From the NCBI GenBank assembly GCA_024225875.1, contig JAAEMD010000043.1:1-6888 (forward strand): a DNA stretch of 6,888 nucleotides, in the 5' to 3' direction. Of the stretch, positions 1-6,888 are shown piece after piece. How positions within the stretch are numbered: the first letter of the stretch is position 1; every line of letters begins with the position of its first letter. Origin of the DNA: a bacterium (GTDB taxonomy: Bacteria; Margulisbacteria; Marinamargulisbacteria; JAAEMD01). Position numbers and translations under genes: made by a program. Below the pieces are notes generated by a model. It had not been told where the DNA came from and ran no database searches. It saw only the letters and a program-made list of their open reading frames with translations.

Positions 1-206
<206 letters not shown>

Positions 207-217
207 ACTAATTTATC

Positions 218-272
218 AACACTATTGTGGGCCAGTTTACAGTGCTTTTTGCTACAGCACAGTATTAGTGTT
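218..272. promoter_or_regulatory. Dyad symmetry around the promoter (possible operator or hairpin)
   Basis: AACACTA (218-224) is complementary to TAGTGTT (266-272), and GTG (227-229) can then pair with CAC (258-260). Inside lies a smaller stem, GTGCT (242-246) with AGCAC (256-260), which would compete for the CAC. The right arm overlaps the -35 to -10 spacer and the first base of the -10 box, so a dimeric regulator could occlude the promoter here. It lies upstream of the predicted transcription start, so a role as an RNA leader of this operon is unlikely. No poly-T follows it, which argues against a terminator for an upstream gene. The arms are short, so this could be chance. Confidence 0.25.
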
Positions 273-277
273 ATAAT
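249..277 (+). promoter_or_regulatory. Sigma-A-type promoter with extended -10
   Basis: A perfect TATAAT lies at 272-277, preceded by TG at 269-270 with one base between, forming an extended -10. TTGCTA at 249-254 matches four of six bases of TTGACA, and the spacer is exactly 17 bases. Transcription would start around 283-286, only about 8-11 bases before the ATG at 294. It is the only convincing promoter seen upstream of any of the four genes, so it probably drives the whole cluster. Confidence 0.7.
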
Positions 278-293
278 TCTTGATGATTAAGTA

Positions 294-1952
294 ATGAATA
301 TAATAAAATTATCAATAATTGCATTTAATGTTATTGGTGGACTTGGACTTTTTTTATATGGTCTTAAGTTATTATCCAATAATCTACAAAAAATATCTTC
401 TGAAAAACTACAGTCACTGCTTGATTTTCTGACAAAAAATAAATTTATGGGCCTGATTTCTGGCGCCTTAATAACAGCTGTATTACAAAGTAGCAGTGCA
501 ACATCAATATTGCTTATCGGTTTTGCAAATGCAGGTATAATAGGCTTGACCCAGTGTATCAGTATTATCTTCGGAACAAATATCGGAATAACTATTACTG
601 CTCAAATTATAGCATTTAAAGCCGGCCATATAGCGCTGCCTTTGATAGGTACAGGAGCTATTCTATTTTTATTCTCAAAAAATAATAAAGTAAGAAGTGC
701 TGGTGAAATATTAATCGGATTAGGTATGATTTTCTTTGGCTTAAAAATTATCGGTGATTTTTTAAAGCCTTTTAAAGGTAATCTTGCCTTTATTAGATTT
801 ATGAGTACATTTGGTACATATCCATTACTTGGAGTTCTGGCAGGCGCTGTAATTACTGCCATAATTCAGAGCAGTAGTGCTGCTACAGGTATGATAATAA
901 CACTCTCTGCTATAGGGGCTCTGGATTTCCAGTCTGCTTTCTGCCTGATTCTGGGAACAAATACAGGAACTGCCATTCCTGTTCAGATAGCGGCTATTGG
1001 AACAAATGTAACTGCTAGAAGGGTTGCTGTTTCACATGCTGTATTTAATACTGCCAGTTCTTTTTATATGTTATTGCTTTTATATATACCATACAAAGGA
1101 CAGCCTGTTTTTTTACAGTTAGTTGATTTTCTAACACCGGGCAGTGTCTTTTCTGGTGAAAATACTGCTAGACATATTGCTAATGCCCATACTTTATTTA
1201 ATATGATGAACGTTATCATTCTATTTCCTTTTATTGATCATCTGGCAAGAATTGCTGGCTTTATTATTCCTGGCAGAGAAAAAGAACCTCTGAAAATTGT
1301 AAAGTATCTTGATGAACGAATGGTAAAAACCCCTTCAATTGCTTTAAAGCAGGTATCAAAAGAAACTGTCAGGATGATGGAAATAGCAAAGAACATGAAC
1401 CTGTTTCTTTATAAAGTAATATATAAAAATAAAAAAGCAGCTGTCCATGAAGTAACTGAAAGAGAAGAAATACTAAACAGCCTTCAAAATCGTATAATCA
1501 ATTTCATAGTAAATCTGGAGCAGAGTTTATTTACAGAAAAGGAAAAAAATGAAGCAACTGTATTAATTCAAATTATTGAACGCCTTGAAAGAATCGGTGA
1601 TCATAATTCAAGTATATTGTTTCACTATACAAAACTTCGGGAATTTAAGGAGAACTTAAATAAAGAGTCAATAAATGACTTTAAATATATGAGCCATAAT
1701 TTACAAGACATGTTTCAATACTTAATCACTGGATTCCAGGGAAATAATCCAGCTGCACTTGAAAATTTAGAAAGGCACTATGAATCTACAGTCGCAATGG
1801 AAAATATAATCAGACAAAAAAATATAGACCTTCTAAAAAAAAGAAAACTATCTCCAGGAATAAGTATTCAGTTTATGGAAATTATCAATCATATTGAAAG
1901 AATAAATGATCACTTATTGAAAATATCAAGATACATATCGGACACCACTTAA
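294..1952 (+). CDS. Na+/phosphate cotransporter family protein with C-terminal PhoU-like domain
   Basis: This 552-residue membrane protein is predicted to move inorganic phosphate coupled to Na+ across the cytoplasmic membrane. The hydrophobic half (about residues 5-325) carries the two inverted family repeats: QSSSATS at 65-71 followed by GTNIGIT at 94-100, and QSSSAATG at 192-199 followed by GTNTGT at 221-226. HTLFNMMN (299-306) is also typical of the family. Residues about 345-550 form a soluble helical PhoU-like domain with the acidic motifs ERLERIGDH (429-437) and EIINHIERINDH (529-540). Length and architecture match full-length NptA/YjbB-type proteins. The start is forced by an in-frame TAA just upstream (288-290). 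No Shine-Dalgarno is visible and the predicted leader is very short. Homologues can import or export phosphate (E. coli YjbB promotes export), so direction is not settled. The antiporter gene follows after one base. Confidence 0.9.
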   Translation: MNIIKLSIIAFNVIGGLGLFLYGLKLLSNNLQKISSEKLQSLLDFLTKNKFMGLISGALITAVLQSSSATSILLIGFANAGIIGLTQCISIIFGTNIGITITAQIIAFKAGHIALPLIGTGAILFLFSKNNKVRSAGEILIGLGMIFFGLKIIGDFLKPFKGNLAFIRFMSTFGTYPLLGVLAGAVITAIIQSSSAATGMIITLSAIGALDFQSAFCLILGTNTGTAIPVQIAAIGTNVTARRVAVSHAVFNTASSFYMLLLLYIPYKGQPVFLQLVDFLTPGSVFSGENTARHIANAHTLFNMMNVIILFPFIDHLARIAGFIIPGREKEPLKIVKYLDERMVKTPSIALKQVSKETVRMMEIAKNMNLFLYKVIYKNKKAAVHEVTEREEILNSLQNRIINFIVNLEQSLFTEKEKNEATVLIQIIERLERIGDHNSSILFHYTKLREFKENLNKESINDFKYMSHNLQDMFQYLITGFQGNNPAALENLERHYESTVAMENIIRQKNIDLLKKRKLSPGISIQFMEIINHIERINDHLLKISRYISDTT

Positions 1953-1953
1953 T

Positions 1954-3156
1954 ATGAACAAACTTTTAATAGTTGGAATAACTATACTGTGCGGTCTAAT
2001 GAGCAGTAGATTAATGAAGGTTGTAAAACAGCCTCATGTTGTAGGTTATATATTAGTGGGAGGCTTCCTCGGGCTTTCAGGTTTTAAGATCTACAGCATT
2101 CAAAACCTGTATCAATTTGATATCATATCAAACCTTGCACTTGGAATTATCGGCTTTATCATTGGTGGAGAACTGAGATGGGCCAGGCTTAAAAGGGTTG
2201 GGTTTTCAATAATAATGATAACCTTTTTTGAAGCTTTTTTATCCTTCCTGTTTGTTTTTACAGCTCTGTATTTATTTACAGGAGATTTATCTCTATCCCT
2301 TATTATCGGAGCATTAGCATCAGCAACCTCACCTGGTGGTACAACAAATGTTATACAGGAATACAGGGCTCGCGGTCCTGTTACCAATACTTTATTCGGG
2401 GTTGTTGGTGCCGATGATGCTTTTGCAATTATTATATATGCTTTAGCTTATAATATAGGAAAAACCTTCTTAGTAAAAAATATGGCTCTGAACACTTTTA
2501 GTGTGCTTTTAACAGCTTCCTCCGAAATTTTTATTTCAATACTGCTGGGATGTATACTTGGCCTTCTTTTTGTTTTAATTATCAGAAAAATAAGTCTTGA
2601 AGATGAAAAACAGCTTTATACACTGGCGGCAGTTTTATTTTGTGTCGGTCTGGCAGTAAAGCTGCATTGTTCAATTATATTAACCAGCATGGCAATGGGG
2701 CTGGTAATAAGTAATTTGCGGCCACACCCAAGCAGATCTTTTTTCCTTGCCTTATATAGATTAACACCAGCTATATATATAATGTTTTTTGTACTTGTAG
2801 GTACCAGGTTACAGATAAATATGCTTATGAAAATTGGTGTTATCGGTATAATTTATATTATATTCAGGACACTGGGAAAGTTTGCTGGACCATGGATAGG
2901 CGGTACACTGGCAAAATCACCATCCACAGTAAGAAAATATCTTGGATTATGTTTGCTGCCTCAGGCTGGTGTAGCCATTGGACTTGCAATCTCAGCTCAA
3001 AATGATTTAAGTAAAATCTCAGATCAGGGAGCTGCTCTGGGTATATTAATTATAAACTTAATTACAGCTACAACAATAATATTTCAAATTGCAGGCCCGG
3101 TATTAGCAAAGTATGCACTGGAAAAAGCAGGAGAAATAAAACATCGTGATAAATGA
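1954..3156 (+). CDS. CPA-type monovalent cation/proton antiporter
   Basis: This 400-residue, very hydrophobic protein has about 12 membrane segments and fits the Na+/H+ exchanger superfamily (PF00999). It exchanges Na+ or K+ for protons across the cytoplasmic membrane. The core signature is SATSPGGTTNVIQE (123-136), followed by an aspartate pair D154-D155 in VGADDAFAI. A DD pair is characteristic of electrogenic CPA2 exchangers such as NapA and NhaA; the ND form marks electroneutral CPA1. FRTLGKFAGPWIGG (304-317) and LPQAGVAIGLA (335-345) match the C-terminal half of the fold, and K309 may be the conserved lysine. The protein stops right after the membrane domain, with no RCK/TrkA regulatory tail. 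One base separates it from the upstream stop and no good ribosome site is present, so translation is probably coupled. Ion preference cannot be read from the sequence. Confidence 0.88.
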   Translation: MNKLLIVGITILCGLMSSRLMKVVKQPHVVGYILVGGFLGLSGFKIYSIQNLYQFDIISNLALGIIGFIIGGELRWARLKRVGFSIIMITFFEAFLSFLFVFTALYLFTGDLSLSLIIGALASATSPGGTTNVIQEYRARGPVTNTLFGVVGADDAFAIIIYALAYNIGKTFLVKNMALNTFSVLLTASSEIFISILLGCILGLLFVLIIRKISLEDEKQLYTLAAVLFCVGLAVKLHCSIILTSMAMGLVISNLRPHPSRSFFLALYRLTPAIYIMFFVLVGTRLQINMLMKIGVIGIIYIIFRTLGKFAGPWIGGTLAKSPSTVRKYLGLCLLPQAGVAIGLAISAQNDLSKISDQGAALGILIINLITATTIIFQIAGPVLAKYALEKAGEIKHRDK

Positions 3157-3190
3157 AGATAATTTTTGTTGATGATAATAGTTAAATAGC

Positions 3191-3196
3191 AGGAGG
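3191..3196 (+). promoter_or_regulatory. Perfect Shine-Dalgarno AGGAGG for the DUF47 gene
   Basis: AGGAGG sits 5 bases before the ATG at 3202 and fixes that start. It is the only strong ribosome site in the window. The other three genes have no recognisable one, so this gene may be translated more strongly than its neighbours. Confidence 0.85.
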
Positions 3197-3201
3197 TTAT
3201 T

Positions 3202-3876
3202 ATGTTAAACAAGTATTTTGGACTTTTAAAAGTACAGGATGAATATTCTGTAATGGAATCTCTACTGGAACACATCAGAATAGATGAAGAAGAAATAGAG
3301 TTATTAGAAAAAATGGTAGATTACCTGTGCTGTAATAACCTCACTAAAGTTGAAGAGTACTATAATAAAATTAAAATTATTATGCTCGATTCAAATAGAA
3401 TTTTTGAGAGCATTTCCGAACAAATAATTCAGGCACAGTTCGACCAGCAAAAACAATATGACTTATTAAGACTGTATCAACGTATAGAGGGGATCTCTCA
3501 ATTAATCATAGCTTCTGCCAAAAGGATTCTAATATTAGATAAAATAGAAGGCAAGTTACCTGATAAATGCATTGAGCCGCTTAAGAAGTTAATGCATTCT
3601 GTGGTAGATATACATATTCATTTTCAAAAAGCGGTCTCCAAATATATTGATGATAGAACAGGTGTTATGGACTTAATTAAGTCCATAGAAGAAAAAGAGA
3701 ACCATATAGACCATCTCAGATCTGAATGCTTAAAGACACTATATCTGCATGCTAACACAGAGCCTGTACCGTTAGGTGATTTTAGAGCTATTGAGAACAT
3801 AGTTGAACATATTGAAGATTTATCAGACGCCATCGAGTTAGCAGCTACAAGCCTGGAATGGCTGCTTATATATTAA
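3202..3876 (+). CDS. DUF47 (PhoU-like) family protein, putative phosphate transport regulator
   Basis: This 224-residue, all-helical, cytoplasmic-looking protein has no membrane segment or signal peptide. It resembles the DUF47/PhoU_div family (PF01865), whose members usually sit beside PiT phosphate permeases and are thought to modulate them. The second half holds the clearest motifs: IEEKENHIDHLRSE (162-175, with E166 and D170) and the C-terminal helix IENIVEHIEDLSDAIE (197-212, with E202, E205, D206 and D209), where PhoU proteins bind metal. The matching motif in the first half (around 57-72) is degenerate. Length is normal for the family. No PiT gene is nearby; the phosphate transporter here is the Na+/Pi type two genes upstream, so that protein is its likely partner. 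A 22-base perfect palindrome lies inside the gene at 3666-3687. A 45-base gap with no convincing promoter precedes it. Confidence 0.8.
   Translation: MLNKYFGLLKVQDEYSVMESLLEHIRIDEEEIELLEKMVDYLCCNNLTKVEEYYNKIKIIMLDSNRIFESISEQIIQAQFDQQKQYDLLRLYQRIEGISQLIIASAKRILILDKIEGKLPDKCIEPLKKLMHSVVDIHIHFQKAVSKYIDDRTGVMDLIKSIEEKENHIDHLRSECLKTLYLHANTEPVPLGDFRAIENIVEHIEDLSDAIELAATSLEWLLIY
3666..3687. repeat. 22-base perfect palindrome inside the DUF47 gene
   Basis: The sequence reads identically on both strands with no central spacer: half-site TATGGACTTAA, then its exact complement. It covers codons for V-M-D-L-I-K-S-I around residues 155-162. The symmetry stops at 3665/3688. The lack of a loop favours a dimeric protein site or a cruciform over an RNA hairpin, but it may be coincidental. 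Confidence 0.85.
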
Positions 3877-3880
3877 GATA

Positions 3881-6697
3881 ATGTTGAACAAACATAAAAA
3901 TTCAACCTGTTTAATCATCGATGGACATTCTCTGGCCTATCGAGCTTTCTATGGGTTCCCATTATCATTAAAAATGCCGAACGGACAAATTATTAATGCT
4001 GTATATGGTTTTTTATCAATGTTCTTAAACGTTTTAGAAAGGTTCGAGCCTGACTATGTTTGTGTCTGTTTTGATGTTAAAGAACCTACCTTCAGACATA
4101 ACATGTTTCCTGATTACAAAGCTAACAGACCACCATCTCCGGAAGACTTTAAAAGCCAGGTGCCTGTTCTGAAAGACAGTATTAACAGAATCGGTATCAA
4201 AACCCTTGAGCTGGCCGGATATGAAGCCGATGATATCATAGGAACTATTGCAGAAAAAGCAAGTGCCGGAAATATACACAGTCTGATTATTTCAGGTGAT
4301 AAGGACACCCTTCAGCTGGTGTCAGACAAAGTTTCTGTTGTTATGAATAAAAAGGGTGTATCTGACATTATTATATATAATCCTGGAACCGTTAAAAATG
4401 AATTCAGGTTAACCCCGGAGCAGATAATAGATCTGAAGTCCTTACAGGGAGATTCTTCCGACAATATACCAGGCGTCAGTGGTATTGGAGCAAAAACAGC
4501 TACTAATTTAATTGAACAGTTTCACAGCCTGGAAAATATATATAATAACCTGGAAAATATTAAATCAGACTCTATTAAACAGAAACTGATCAATGATAAA
4601 AAAAGCGCTTTTATATCTTATAAATTAGCTTCAATAAATAAAAACATACCTATAGACACAGAAATTGAAAACCTGAAATACAATTATAACTTGAACAAAA
4701 TTATTGAATGCCTTAAAGATTTTAATTTTAACAGCCTGGTAAGAAAGTTCAGTAAAAAAACAAGTATGGATACAACAAAAAACATTAAGACTGAAACCAG
4801 AGAGAAAGAAGAGGCTGAAGTCAGAGAGAAAGAGGATTTAGATTTCTGTAATTATAAAATAGTTGATAGTATCCCTCAATTAAAAGAACTTATCCCTGAA
4901 ATGAGTAAAGGTTTCGCTCTGGATATTGAAACAACATCTAAAAATATTCACTTATCTCAAATTACGGGCATTGCCATAGCTGTAAGGCAAAAAGAAGCTT
5001 TCTATATACCATTAAATGATTTCATTGATAATAACTACCAGGAAACAGACCATACAATCCCGCTGTTTACCCAGACAATCAGTAAGAAAAGAGCTATAAA
5101 ATTTGAACTCAACCCTTTCTTGAAAATTCTTAAGCCAGTGCTGGAAAACATTAATATAGCTAAATTTACTCATAACGGAAAATATGAATACAACGTATTT
5201 AAAAACTATCATATAGATTTAAAAGGCATAGAGTTTGATACTATGCTGGCAGCTTATTTATTGTACCCTGGCCAGCCACTGGGTTTAAAAGCACTGGTTA
5301 AACACTTCTTTAATGTTAACCTTCTGAATTTTGAAGATGTTGCTGGCAAAGGGAAAAAATGTGTTACTTTTGATCAGGTAGAGCTTGAAACAGCCAAAAA
5401 CTATGCCTGTGCAGATGCTGACTTTACGTTTCGTTTAAAATTACTAATGGCGCCATTAGTAAAAGAAAACAAGCTTGATACACTGTTTTATGATATTGAA
5501 ATGCCTTTACAGCTGGTATTAGGTAAAATGGAATATGAGGGGGTATGTCTTGATGTCGGATATCTCAGTCACCTTAACAGTATATTTTCCAAAGATATGA
5601 AGAAACTGCAAAAAGAAGTTTATATACTGGCTGGTTGCGAATTCAACTTAAGCTCACCTAAACAATTACAAAATGTGTTATTTAACAAGCTTGGACTGCC
5701 AGCCACAAAAAAGACTAAGACAGGTTTTTCAACAGATGCTTCTGTACTGGAAAAATTATCTTTAAAACATAAAATAGCGCAAATTCTGCTGGAATACAGG
5801 GAGCTGGAAAAATTAAAGAGCACTTACATAAATGCTATCCCGCTGTTAATAAACGATTTAACAAATCGTGTCCATACATCTTTTAATCAAACTGTTACTG
5901 CCACAGGCCGTTTATCATCATCAAATCCCAACTTGCAAAACATACCTGTAAGGTCAGAAAATGGCAGCAAAATACGTAAAGCATTTATCCCGTCTGTACC
6001 AGGAAATGTAATTATGTCTGCAGATTATTCACAAATAGAGCTGCGTATTATGGCAGAAATGTCTAAAGATTATCATATGATACAGGCATTTAATAATAAC
6101 GAAGATATTCATTTATCGACCGCATCAGTAGTGTTTAACTCAAGATTAGAAGATATAACCAGAGAACAGAGGAACCAGGCTAAGGCAGTAAATTTCGGTA
6201 TAATTTATGGAATATCACCTTATGGGTTAGCTGAAAATTTAAAGATCTCACCTAAAGACGCAAAATCAATAATTGAAAATTATTTCCTGCTGTTTCCAAA
6301 AATAAAATTATTTATGGAAGCAAGTGTAGAGTTTGCCAGAAGCAATGGTTTTGTAAAAACCCTGTCAGGAAGAATCAGGCCAGTAACTGATATAAACTCT
6401 CCACTAAAAAATAAACGTCAATTTGCCGAAAGAATTGCAGTAAATACCAGAGTTCAGGGTACAGCTGCAGATATTATGAAAATAGCTATGATAAAGATCC
6501 AGGCACAAATTGAAAAACATAAGATGCAGTCAAAAATGATTGTACAGGTACATGATGAACTTATTTTTGATGTGCCGGAACCTGAAATAAATGCATTATT
6601 TGATATAGTTAAAGATGAAATGGAAAGTGCAGTAAACTTCAGTATCCCTCTATCAGTCAATATAAGTACTGGTAATAACTGGCAGGAAACAAAATAG
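3881..6697 (+). CDS. polA: DNA polymerase I, full length (5' nuclease, 3'-5' exonuclease, polymerase)
   Basis: This 938-residue enzyme fills gaps and removes RNA primers in replication and repair. The 5' nuclease (about 1-290) keeps its acidic ligands: D14, D65, E115/D117/D118 in YEADDIIG, D140/D142 in SGDKD, D191/D194 in GDSSDNIPG. The 3'-5' exonuclease domain (about 325-525) has ExoI D348/E350 (ALDIET) and ExoIII Y508/D512, but ExoII reads HNGKYE, with E436 where E. coli has Asp424. The polymerase domain has TGRLSSSNPNLQNIP (675-689), motif A DYSQIELR (D715), motif B R764/K768/F772/Y776 and motif C HDE (891-893). F772 corresponds to the Phe that discriminates against dideoxynucleotides in E. 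coli. The length is close to E. coli PolA (928). Odd parts are a charged linker with REKE repeated (about 292-325) and an extra segment near 381-410. It starts 4 bases after the DUF47 stop without a clear Shine-Dalgarno. Confidence 0.98.
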   Translation: MLNKHKNSTCLIIDGHSLAYRAFYGFPLSLKMPNGQIINAVYGFLSMFLNVLERFEPDYVCVCFDVKEPTFRHNMFPDYKANRPPSPEDFKSQVPVLKDSINRIGIKTLELAGYEADDIIGTIAEKASAGNIHSLIISGDKDTLQLVSDKVSVVMNKKGVSDIIIYNPGTVKNEFRLTPEQIIDLKSLQGDSSDNIPGVSGIGAKTATNLIEQFHSLENIYNNLENIKSDSIKQKLINDKKSAFISYKLASINKNIPIDTEIENLKYNYNLNKIIECLKDFNFNSLVRKFSKKTSMDTTKNIKTETREKEEAEVREKEDLDFCNYKIVDSIPQLKELIPEMSKGFALDIETTSKNIHLSQITGIAIAVRQKEAFYIPLNDFIDNNYQETDHTIPLFTQTISKKRAIKFELNPFLKILKPVLENINIAKFTHNGKYEYNVFKNYHIDLKGIEFDTMLAAYLLYPGQPLGLKALVKHFFNVNLLNFEDVAGKGKKCVTFDQVELETAKNYACADADFTFRLKLLMAPLVKENKLDTLFYDIEMPLQLVLGKMEYEGVCLDVGYLSHLNSIFSKDMKKLQKEVYILAGCEFNLSSPKQLQNVLFNKLGLPATKKTKTGFSTDASVLEKLSLKHKIAQILLEYRELEKLKSTYINAIPLLINDLTNRVHTSFNQTVTATGRLSSSNPNLQNIPVRSENGSKIRKAFIPSVPGNVIMSADYSQIELRIMAEMSKDYHMIQAFNNNEDIHLSTASVVFNSRLEDITREQRNQAKAVNFGIIYGISPYGLAENLKISPKDAKSIIENYFLLFPKIKLFMEASVEFARSNGFVKTLSGRIRPVTDINSPLKNKRQFAERIAVNTRVQGTAADIMKIAMIKIQAQIEKHKMQSKMIVQVHDELIFDVPEPEINALFDIVKDEMESAVNFSIPLSVNISTGNNWQETK

Positions 6698-6719
6698 AGT
6701 ATCAGTTACCTGGTTTTTC
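6683..6719 (+). terminator. Possible Rho-independent terminator overlapping the polA stop
   Basis: CAGGAAAC (6683-6690) pairs with GTTACCTG (6705-6712), giving seven pairs with one A-A mismatch and a 14-base loop that contains the TAG stop. GTTTTTC follows, with five T at 6714-6718. The stem is modest, the loop is large and the T run is short, so termination may be weak. An alternative pairing, TAACTG (6676-6681) with CAGTTA (6703-6708), exists. Position right at the end of the cluster supports the call. Confidence 0.35.
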
Positions 6720-6746
6720 AATAAAGAAACTAATATAATGCGGATC

Positions 6747-6863
6747 TATAGCTGGTACAAATTGAAACGTCTGTTTAAATGACTGAGTGCAGTGTACTAA
6801 CGTACATAAACGACGTCATTTGAAAACTTTAAGTGTCGGACATTTTACTTTGGAGCAGCTATA
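6747..6863. mobile_element. MITE-like imperfect palindromic element, about 117 bases
   Basis: The terminal 27 bases (6747-6773) match the reverse complement of 6837-6863 at 21 positions without gaps. The outer eight are perfect (TATAGCTG / CAGCTATA), and two of the mismatches become G-T pairs in a folded strand. Nested inside are AAATGAC (6777-6783) with GTCATTT (6815-6821), and TGTAC (6793-6797) with GTACA (6802-6806) around a 4-base loop. The whole can fold as one long interrupted hairpin. The ends read TA on both sides, as expected for IS630/Tc1-type insertion at TA, but since TA is self-complementary this is not proof. No transposase is present. Alternatives are a structured small RNA or an ERIC-like intergenic repeat. 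The remaining bases of 6698-6888 hold no gene I can support. Confidence 0.55.
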
Positions 6864-6888
6864 CAACCTTCTTTTACTGGTCTTACGG

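Noticed and set aside
602..862. Minus-strand open frames opposite the transporter, antiporter and polA genes
   Set aside because: Each lies inside a well-supported + strand gene, lacks a ribosome site, and encodes low-complexity or unrecognisable protein. They are antisense shadows.
1835..1842. Run of eight A in the transporter gene as a programmed frameshift site
   Set aside because: It encodes an ordinary Leu-Lys-Lys-Arg stretch in a domain that continues normally. The reading phase does not give the classic A-AAA-AAG slippery heptamer.
3157..3201. Separate promoter for the DUF47 gene in the 45-base gap
   Set aside because: GATAAT-like hexamers occur, but no acceptable -35 lies at proper spacing (AAATGA and AATAAA at 17 bases). 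Read-through from upstream explains expression.
4528..4560. Repeat of CCTGGAAAATAT with a 21-base period in polA
   Set aside because: It encodes LENI twice, seven residues apart, in a helical part of the 5' nuclease region. It is short and diverges at once, so it is most likely chance or a helical-period effect.
6734..6739. TATAAT as a promoter for a small RNA starting at the right-hand palindrome
   Set aside because: The spacing to 6747 would suit, but the base stretch 17 bases upstream (TGGTTT) is a poor -35 and there is no TG extension. The motif is common in AT-rich DNA.
6702..6815. Minus-strand open frame of 37 codons ending just past polA, possibly the tail of a decayed convergent gene
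   Set aside because: An in-frame TGA interrupts it upstream and no domain is recognised. It lies largely inside the palindromic element, so the open frame is weak evidence.
6787..6888. Open frame from GTG on the + strand running off the right edge
   Set aside because: Only 34 codons, no ribosome site, it overlaps the palindrome, and other frames look equally protein-like. No family is recognised.

Overview
This is an AT-rich bacterial window with four complete genes, all on the + strand and tightly packed. They lie between a tandem-repeat array on the left and a palindromic intergenic element on the right. The bias toward A/T at third codon positions, one textbook AGGAGG ribosome site and a strong TATAAT promoter point to a low-GC bacterium. 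A Bacillota-like or Halanaerobiota-like anaerobe would fit, but nothing seen here fixes the taxon. No rRNA, tRNA, CRISPR array, transposase or phage gene was found.

Layout: (1) Positions 1-206 are a non-coding array built only from an 8-base word (ACTAAAYA) and a 7-base word (mostly ACTTAGA). It probably continues past the left edge. (2) Positions 207-293 hold an extended -10 promoter with surrounding dyad symmetry. (3) Positions 294-1952 encode a Na+/phosphate cotransporter-type protein with a C-terminal PhoU-like domain. (4) Positions 1954-3156 encode a CPA-type monovalent cation/proton antiporter. (5) Positions 3202-3876 encode a DUF47 (PhoU-like) protein behind a perfect Shine-Dalgarno. 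(6) Positions 3881-6697 encode full-length DNA polymerase I. (7) Positions 6698-6888 hold a possible terminator and a MITE-like imperfect palindrome of about 117 bases (6747-6863).

The gaps between genes are 1, 45 and 4 bases, so one transcript from the promoter at 249-277 could cover all four. The first three genes form a plausible module: sodium-coupled phosphate movement, a Na+(or K+)/H+ antiporter that would maintain the cation gradient, and a PhoU-like protein that may tune the transport. polA at the end of the cluster has no obvious functional link to the others.

The genes themselves belong to known families, so I do not see a clear new system. The most unusual material is non-coding: the two-word repeat array, the right-hand palindromic element, and a 22-base perfect palindrome inside the DUF47 gene. 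Among the proteins, the main oddity is an Asp-to-Glu change at a metal-binding position of the PolA proofreading domain.
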